Below are positions 39,309-45,307 of a stretch of DNA of 45,307 nt, piece after piece (the stretch's first letter is position 1; each line of letters starts with the position of its first letter). A model generated the notes under the pieces. The model was not told the DNA's origin. It did not search any database and worked only from the letters and a program-made list of their open reading frames with translations. The stretch is from Pinguiococcus pyrenoidosus (taxonomy: Eukaryota > Sar > Pinguiophyceae > Pinguiochrysidales > Pinguiochrysidaceae): positions 1 to 45,307 of the forward strand of contig JAAMXY010000370.1 of the NCBI GenBank assembly GCA_019677205.1. Direction: 5' to 3'. Position numbers and translations under genes: made by a program.

Positions 39309-41906
39309 TCATTTTTTGCCCTTCTTCTTTCCCTTCTTCGCCTTCCTCGCAGCCTTCTCCACCGCTACGATCGCGATGGCGCGGTCTTCCTCGTCCTTCA
39401 CCTCTAACTGTTTCAAGTCGCTCGAAGCCTGTGAACGGACGTCAGCAACACAAAAGAAAGGTCCTGCGGTACAAGTTGATGGCAGCGTCGCACGAACCTT
39501 GCTAAGACACTCCTCGGCGCTGGATCGGATGCCATCATTAACTACTGCTTCTGACACCGCTTCCAGGGCCCTGGGCGGAAGATCCAAGGTGAGGGAAGGA
39601 GCCGGGTCATTCTCGTCCCACGTGGTTCAGCGGCGTAGCCATACCTCTCTAGCCTACTGACGGCCTTGCGAAGATGCTCCAGCGAGGTGCTTGGGATCCA
39701 TTTGTACTCCTGATGACGGCCATGCAGCGAAAGCCGTGTGATGAGGTTGGCCTGGGCGGCAAAGTTTCCTCGATCGAGTACCCTCGGTCTGCGTACCGGC
39801 TTTGCTCCTTCCTCGGCATCCTCGGCTAGCGGCGGCGGCAGCGGATACTCGGGATAGTCCGTCCAGAAGCGCCCTTTGTCTTCGTCACCCCAGTAGTCTT
39901 TCGGAGCGTCTGGGATAGGAAGCTTTACGGTCGGCGTCGTGCGCACCGCTCGTGAAATCTCGAGCTCCCCGTCGAGGACCAGGAGACGCATCTTGCCTTC
40001 CTCGAGTAGTCCTGAATGACAAGCGCGAGCGATTCGCATCCTTGAGCTCAATGAGGAGGCCTTCACCTAACAACTAGAAGAGCGATGTACCTGGATCTGC
40101 GTCGCTGGACTGCGCGACGGTCAGAGCTACTCGCAGGCGCTCGACGAGGGGAACAATCGCTTCGGTGGCATACTCGACGTCCTGGACCTTCCGCAACGCC
40201 ATCTGCATTCATCGACGAGAATCAGCAACTGCGGCAGAGGCGCCGGGCGATGCGATGCCGTTTCATGAGCGCACCTGGAGCCAATACTCGGTGTGGCCCT
40301 TGTTCAGGAGGGCGGTCGCCCTTTCGTTGACTACTTCGGGAATGAAGACGCCCTCCTTCTTCACCTGCGCTAGAATGCTCTTCAGCGGATTCACCCTGGC
40401 GCGAGAGGAATACGGCAGAACGTAAGCACGGCGCACCGAAGGCTGACAGCACGCAGCTCCCGCAGAAATCTTACTTTGACGTGTAGAGCGACTGCGTCAA
40501 GATGGGGAACGCGCACAGGATCTCCGCCATCGCCTCGTGCAGTTTGCCGCGAAGGTGGATGCAGTCCTCGCCCTTCTTGCCCGCTTCAAGGATCTGCTTT
40601 GGCACTCCGATCTCCTCGGCGAAGACGGTAGCACTCCGAAGTTTTCGAATCATTGCATCGGAATTGTACTCCTCCTGCGAGCGCCAAATGCGATGATGAG
40701 TACCCTGGGAGGCGCTCCTCCCGCTTCTTCCGTCTCCTGCTGGTGATCAACGGGCAGACGCACGTACCATGACCTTCTCTTCATCCTTCTGTTCAGGGGC
40801 GTCGTCCGAGCAGCTAATGTCGGACTCCACCACCTCCTTGACAGCCTGAGACGCAAAGCGGGGTGAGGAGGCCTTCGTCTTGAGTTGTGTTGAGGAGTTG
40901 GCCTACCTGCTGTGCCCTGAAGTAGCTCTTGACGTTCTCCTCATGCTGCTTCTCCTGCTCGGCCGGAGCCAGCGCCGGCCTGCGTGATTGGGGACAGGTG
41001 CAGCGCGTCGTGTTGCATTCGTCAGAATGCTGGCGAGAATAGTGGATGCCGTCAGTTGATGTAGCTTACGTCCGCATGGCCGCATCCAGGATCGTTCGCA
41101 GCGCGCTGGTGGTGCACAGGTCCACTGCGGCGTTCCTGAACTTGTTGCGCAGGTGTGGATTGGCGCCGTCTTTCAGCAGGATCTCGACAATCTTCTGGTG
41201 CCCGCTGCTCGCGCTGAGGTGCAGCGGCGTGTTGAGCATGTCATCCAGGTCGTTCGGGCTGTAGTGATGCGTCAGGAGCTCCCAGACGATCTGAAGTACA
41301 GTTTGCATGGGCATCGTCAGTCGCTCCCAGATCAACTTCGACGTCAGTGCCAAACTTGTGTGGTAGATCTCACATCTGCGTGGCCGCGATAGGCCGCCCA
41401 GTGGAGCGGCGTGTTGGCGAGGATCCTCTCCGTCACCCGCGACCTTGCCGACGGGTTCTTCTTCCTGGCGTTCTCGTACGCCTGACTTGCGCCTTTTTCC
41501 AGGAGCCGCTGGACGAGCCGGACATTGCCGTTGTTGGCCGCCCAATGGAGGGGCGTCCAGCTGCTGTCGTCGTCTGTGAACGTGACGGGCACTCCAATGT
41601 CCATCAACTCGTCCGCCTTTCTCGCGGACGCACAGCAGCGATTAAGGGTTGGGCAAGCGCGGATCACGAAAAGCAAGGAATCTCTTCCCACCTTTTCGGT
41701 GTCGTTGCTTTTGCAGTGCTCGTACAGCTGCGGGGCCAGCTCCTCAGGGTCGATCTGCTCAGACTCCTCCTCGAATTCGTCGTCATCCTTTGCAAGGAAG
41801 GTCTAGTCAGCTCAAGGACCGGTGGATTCCATGCCAAAGGGGACGCTAGCATGGCGAATTTGCCCGTCCAGGCAATGCGCACCTCTGCGAACTTGGCGTC
41901 TGTCAT
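39309..41906 (-). CDS. Ankyrin-repeat protein with unknown helical C-terminal region
   Basis: Twelve exons, 575 aa: 41906-41883, 41787-41692, 41616-41374, 41290-41070, 40979-40907, 40845-40768, 40674-40475, 40395-40275, 40202-40091, 40011-39645, 39570-39498, 39428-39309; introns about 70-95 bp, GT-AG. The first exon is only MTDAKFAE. An acidic segment follows (DDDEFEEESEQIDPEEL). Residues about 25-200 hold four or so ankyrin repeats (SWTPLHWAANNGNVRLVQRL, ANTPLHWAAYRGHADIVWEL, LNTPLHLSASSGHQKIVEIL). The rest is helical without a recognised domain: QEKQHEENVKSYFRAQQ, GVPKQILEAGKKGEDCIHL, HEAMAEILCAFPILTQSL, then GDEDKGRFWTDYPEYPLPPP, and a Lys-rich end (RKAKKGKKKGKK). It is probably a cytosolic or cytoskeletal scaffold; role unknown. 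Exons agree in phase throughout. Confidence 0.8.
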
Positions 41907-41989
41907 GTTTGCAGTCGAAGGTAAAGTCCAGCGCGCGCAGGCCTTGCAACGCCACGCGAAGGACTTTGAATGCGGCAACTTTCTACTTT

Positions 41990-42130
41990 CAGTTTCTACG
42001 TTTCTGTCCAAGGACCAAAATTATCTGTCCGTACCGTTACTATATTTGTGATATATTTTTTTTAATTTTTGTGTCTATATACTTGATAATCCGAACAAAA
42101 CTCACATATATAGTTTACTTTTTAACGTGC
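41990..42130. promoter_or_regulatory. AT-rich island between divergent genes
   Basis: Runs such as tgatatattttttttaatttt and acatatatagtttac mark a GC drop between the start codons of the ankyrin gene (-) and the GT31-sulfotransferase gene (+). It is the likely shared promoter region. No gene is supported in 41907-42342. Confidence 0.5.
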
Positions 42131-42342
42131 AATTCTTGTTATGATGATCATTAGGTTGATGATGTGGAGATGCGATGGGACAGACAGACGTTCAACAGTT
42201 GCGTTGCGAAGGTGAGGTGAAAAAGTGAAATCGAAGTCAAGAAGTGGGAGCCCTGGGCTGGGAGCGGCGGCGGGAAAAAACCAATCCCGCTCGGGAAGTC
42301 GACATGAATGCCGAGGAGTCCAAATCTCTGCTGTGAAGGAGG

Positions 42343-44016
42343 ATGCTGCGACGCTTGTGCTTGCTTCTCCTCTGTGCTCCGTGGCTGGGATGCTCGCACG
42401 AGAGGCCTCGGACGACAGATGAGGCGGCGTGGACGCAGCTGCTGTGGCGCAATGTGCAAGTGTCCTCCGACGTCTTGATCCTGGTTCTGAGCCGTCGAGG
42501 AGACTTCGTCGCGCGGCAGACCATTCGCAACACGTGGGCAAAAGGCCATGCGAACGTGCTGTTCGTGCTGGGAACCGAGTGCGCGGTGGCGCCGGAGCGA
42601 CGAATTTCCGAGCGCATCTGCGCTTCTGCAGTCAAGACTCCGCTGCCGAAAGAGCGCCAGCAGAACTGGCTCCGCTGGCGCCAACGAGTCCGCAAGCAAC
42701 TGTGGCTGGAGGCGCAGACTCTTCGGGATGTCATTGTGGCGCCGACCGTCGACACCTACGCATCTCTCCCCACCAAGCTGCGCTTTGCCTTACGCTGGGC
42801 ATCTCGACACAGCGGCGCCAAGTGGGTGGTAAAGGCCGACGACGACCACTTCGTCCGCGTGGCGAGTCTGGAAAGGCACCTGCGTCGCAAGTTCGACGCC
42901 AGCGAGATGGCAGTGGTGGGCAAGATCATGCGCGAGGACGAGGTGCTGAGAAAAGGCAGATACAAGGAGACCGTGTACAACAGAAGTGTGTATCCCAATT
43001 TCCCACTCGGCTCCTGCGGCTACGCGCTGTCCAGGCCGTTGGTGGAAGTGATAGCGAAGCGCTTTGAGGGCCTCACGGACTACGGCGGCGAGGACACCTC
43101 GCTGGGCATCTGGCTGGATGAGGCGTACATCAGGCCACACATCCGCTGGATCGACACCCTCACCATGAGCAATCGCCAAGGCTGCAAGTCGCACCAGTTC
43201 CTCATCATCGGCCACAACTTCACCAGCAAGGATCTACGGAGATGCTACGAACACTACGGCGACGAGATCCAGGGGAATCACATCGTGAGAGCCGACCGCG
43301 ACGACGTCGAAACGCAACCGAGCCGTGCGACGCTGTCGCCGATCCTGGACTTCCTCCCCATCCCTTTCTGCGGAGGCGACGCAGTATCCAAGGCAGGCGC
43401 GCGACGGGGGGTCGCATGGGGAGCTTGCCACCACCTGGGCAAGCTGGATGGCGTGTCTTGTCCGCTGCTCGGCAGCTCCAACTCCTCCGCCGTTGCCGAT
43501 CTTGGGCTTTCGACTCCCTTCCTGCCGGAGTGGGAGGCGCCGCTGCGGGCCTACAAATCCTCCAAGCCGTTCCGCACGGCAGCGCTCTTCACGGTGCTTC
43601 GAGATCCCTTTCAGCGAGTTCTTGCGGCCTTTGGCGCTGTGGTGTCCCCGCGCGATCATGACGCACTGAACCTGAACATCTTTGCGCTGCGCGTCTGCGA
43701 TCAGGTGCAACGCTTCGCGCGTCAGGAGGGGCGGCTCTCATCGACGCCCCTCTTATTGCCTCAGCACTACCACCTGCTAAGCGCAAACGGCGAGAAGGGC
43801 ACAACGCACGAGATCCGGTTCGAGAAGCTCCTGGACGACATGCCCCGCTTTGCGCGAAGATTTGGTTTGCAGGTGGAACTGGTCGCGGAGGAATTGGAAG
43901 ACACCCCAAGGCACCTGTCCGTCCAGGACCTGTCGGAAGAGGCTGAAGACTGCCTTCGCGACGCCTTCCGAATGGATTTCTCCGCATTTGGGTACTCGGA
44001 TTCTTTGGCTCGATGA
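42343..44016 (+). CDS. GT31 beta-1,3-glycosyltransferase fused to sulfotransferase-like domain
   Basis: Intronless, 557 aa, with a secretory signal (MLRRLCLLLLCAPWLGCSHE). Residues about 40-290 are a beta-1,3-galactosyl/N-acetylglucosaminyltransferase (GT31). They contain RRGDFVARQTIRNTWAKG, the metal-binding KADDDHFVRV (about 163-172), FPLGSCGYALSRPLVEVI and GGEDTSLGIWL. From about 335 to the end a second module resembles membrane-type sulfotransferases. It has IPFCGGDAVSKA in the place of the PAPS loop (usual form IPK-GGTS), then LFTVLRDPFQRVLAAFGAVV like the 3'-phosphate motif. Next come NIFALRVCDQVQRF and HEIRFEKLLDDMPRFARRFG. The loop lacks the usual Lys and Thr/Ser, so sulfation activity is doubtful. 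Likely Golgi or ER lumen. The GT31 part is sure; the second domain is a pattern-based call. Confidence 0.82.
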   Translation: MLRRLCLLLLCAPWLGCSHERPRTTDEAAWTQLLWRNVQVSSDVLILVLSRRGDFVARQTIRNTWAKGHANVLFVLGTECAVAPERRISERICASAVKTPLPKERQQNWLRWRQRVRKQLWLEAQTLRDVIVAPTVDTYASLPTKLRFALRWASRHSGAKWVVKADDDHFVRVASLERHLRRKFDASEMAVVGKIMREDEVLRKGRYKETVYNRSVYPNFPLGSCGYALSRPLVEVIAKRFEGLTDYGGEDTSLGIWLDEAYIRPHIRWIDTLTMSNRQGCKSHQFLIIGHNFTSKDLRRCYEHYGDEIQGNHIVRADRDDVETQPSRATLSPILDFLPIPFCGGDAVSKAGARRGVAWGACHHLGKLDGVSCPLLGSSNSSAVADLGLSTPFLPEWEAPLRAYKSSKPFRTAALFTVLRDPFQRVLAAFGAVVSPRDHDALNLNIFALRVCDQVQRFARQEGRLSSTPLLLPQHYHLLSANGEKGTTHEIRFEKLLDDMPRFARRFGLQVELVAEELEDTPRHLSVQDLSEEAEDCLRDAFRMDFSAFGYSDSLAR

Positions 44017-45009
44017 GCATTTTCGGTACAGCATGGCGATGAAACCTTCTCGATCCATCTCGTTCGCGCCCTCTGCAGTGTTTGCCTCGTCGGGCGGCTG
44101 CCTGGTCTCCTTGGAGAGTCCAGCGCACACTCTGGAACGCCAAGCAGCGCTTCACGGTGGACACCAGGACCTTGCCGTCCTCAGTGGTGCGCAGCAACTG
44201 AACTTTTTCCTCAGCACAACCTTTTCGGGAGCTGCTCCCGGCCTTCGACGTCCTGGCTGCCCTCAGGCTCGGGACGGGTCTCGTCCTCGTGGAGAAAGCT
44301 TGGGAGAGATCAACCGGGAATACCCATCTAGAACTGGTTTGCTGGATCCTTGGTGTCTGGACGCGAGAATCGATTCAGTACCGCGCTTCATGCTTCCCTT
44401 CCTTCCGCAACAAGTGCCGGAGGAGCTCGCTTTCGCGCAAGAAGCGCTGCAGTGACCAAGAGACCTCCGAAGTGGTTGGAAGAGCTCTTGGCCATCGAAA
44501 GGAGCTGAAGAGCTGAGGATTGGAAGGATGAAAAGAAGCCCCCCAACGAGGGCGGGCCGATCAGGAACTGTGGCGTCGACTCGCGAGCGGACACGACGCC
44601 AAGTCCGGACTGGTCCGGAATTCGGACTTGTGTGACACCCGGAGTCATTGGTGTGACATCTGGAGCACGACAGCGTGGTGAGACAGATGTCGAAAAGGAT
44701 CGCCCGATTCCAGATCCAACATCTGATCCATGATTGGCTAAACAGTTTTAGTTTCCTACAGACTTGCAAGTCCATTGGGCATCGTGGAGATTCCTGGAAA
44801 GCCGATGCCGCTCTCAGAAGATCATCTGCGCTGCGATGTTTCACCTGAGAGAGCTGCAGAAGGGAGAAGATTCTCAGAAGAGACGCAAGAGTTGGAAAAG
44901 AGGCGGAAAAGAGGGGGAAAAGCTTCGCGAAGGAATGCAGCAAGCAATGCAGGCCTCCCACAGACGCGCACAGCGACCAGCAAGCTCCTCGTGCGCACCA
45001 CGCATGGGC

Positions 45010-45048
<39 letters not shown>

Positions 45049-45115
45049 CAACAAGCAGCAGCATCACCAGCATCACCAGCAAGCAGGCACAAGCTCTCAA
45101 GAACATCAAGGAGAC
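44017..45115. other. Unresolved region without a supported gene
   Basis: About 1.1 kb between the GT31 fusion and the reductase at the edge. On the minus strand a readable stretch (44040-44200) gives VQLLRTTEDGKVLVSTVKRC, then LAFQS; on the plus strand 44220-44330 gives QPFRELLPAFDVLAALRLGT, then GLVLVEKAWE. Neither has a start, stop and splice set that I can complete, nor a known domain. The part from 44520 to 44760 looks non-coding. This may hold small exons or gene remains. Confidence 0.35.
45011..45080. repeat. (CAG)n/(CAA)n microsatellite
   Basis: About ten CAG units run into CAA, CAG and CATCAC units just upstream of the reductase ATG at 45116, so the repeat is probably in its 5' leader. 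The poly-Leu open frame on the opposite strand is a product of the repeat. Confidence 0.85.
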
Positions 45116-45307
45116 ATGTCGTCCTCAGCCTCTGAAGAGACGGTCTGCATCACCGGCGCCACTGGCTACATCGCCGCTTTTGTTGTGAAGCTTGCGCTTG
45201 AGCATGGCTACAAGGTCCGCGGCACTGTTCGATCCCTCGCCAGCGAGGACAAGCTTCGCCACCTTCGCGAGCTTCCCGGCGCCGACGAGCGCCTCGAGCT
45301 CGTAGAA
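45116..45307 (+). CDS. NAD(P)-dependent SDR, dihydroflavonol-reductase-like, partial
   Basis: First 64 codons; the gene runs off the window. After MSSSASEE the Rossmann start VCITGATGYIAAFVVKLALE shows the TGATGYIA glycine motif. GYKVRGTVRSLASEDKLRHL follows, typical of the extended SDR group that includes dihydroflavonol 4-reductase, cinnamoyl-CoA reductase and methylglyoxal reductase. The Arg in VRGTVRS favours NADPH. The ATG is the first in frame after the CAG repeat. The substrate cannot be told from this part. Confidence 0.85.
   Translation, partial: MSSSASEETVCITGATGYIAAFVVKLALEHGYKVRGTVRSLASEDKLRHLRELPGADERLELVE

Noticed and set aside
44263-45054. 263-aa minus-strand open frame beginning with poly-Leu
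   Set aside because: The start lies in the CAG repeat, and the rest lacks domain or composition support.

Overview
This is a left chromosome end of a small eukaryotic genome. It opens with about 70 bases of CCCTAA telomere repeat (TTAGGG on the other strand). Behind it are some 21 protein genes on both strands, about one per 2 kb, moderately GC-rich and interrupted by short GT-AG introns (about 64-130 bp where well defined). The gene content (spliceosomal PRP40, nuclear tRNA-splicing endonuclease, ATE1, FTO, ankyrin and armadillo proteins, Golgi glycosyltransferases) rules out a prokaryote and does not look fungal. Several points suggest a unicellular alga: an FTO homologue (known from vertebrates and marine algae), a plant-type N-terminal extension on histidyl-tRNA synthetase, and a signal peptide ending in an ASAFAP-like motif. 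The last point hints at a plastid of secondary red origin, but the species is not identified.

Layout. 1-5150: telomere, a truncated secreted-protein gene open into the telomere, sulfotransferase 1 (-), a double-cupin protein (+). 5.8-9.7 kb: a DUF3160 membrane-anchored protein (-), a basic coiled-coil protein (+) overlapping a small SAP-like protein (-). 10.4-12.9 kb: bacterial-type ribosomal protein uL11 and a Sen2-like endonuclease subunit (+). 13-16.2 kb: HisRS (-). 17.2-19.5 kb: armadillo-repeat protein (+). 19.7-23.6 kb: PRP40-like splicing factor (-). 24-27.5 kb: REX1B-like protein (+), an N6-adenine-type methyltransferase (-) head-to-head with a YggS/PLPBP protein (+). 27.7-32.3 kb: ATE1 (-) head-to-head with FTO (+). 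32.8-36.7 kb: exostosin-family glycosyltransferase (+) converging on sulfotransferase 2 (-). 37.1-41.9 kb: adrenodoxin-type ferredoxin reductase (+) converging on a 12-exon ankyrin protein (-). 42.3-44 kb: a GT31 glycosyltransferase fused to a sulfotransferase-like domain (+). 45.1 kb to the edge: start of an SDR/dihydroflavonol-reductase-like gene.

Exon models were built by hand from splice signals, phase and domain continuity. In the well-supported genes the spliced lengths come out as whole codons; boundaries may be off by a base where noted. The most unusual theme is a set of secretory-pathway genes for glycan building and sulfation: two paralogous sulfotransferases sharing an undescribed Cys-containing N-terminal domain, the GT31-sulfotransferase fusion and an exostosin. 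I saw no tRNA, rRNA, transposon or CRISPR.
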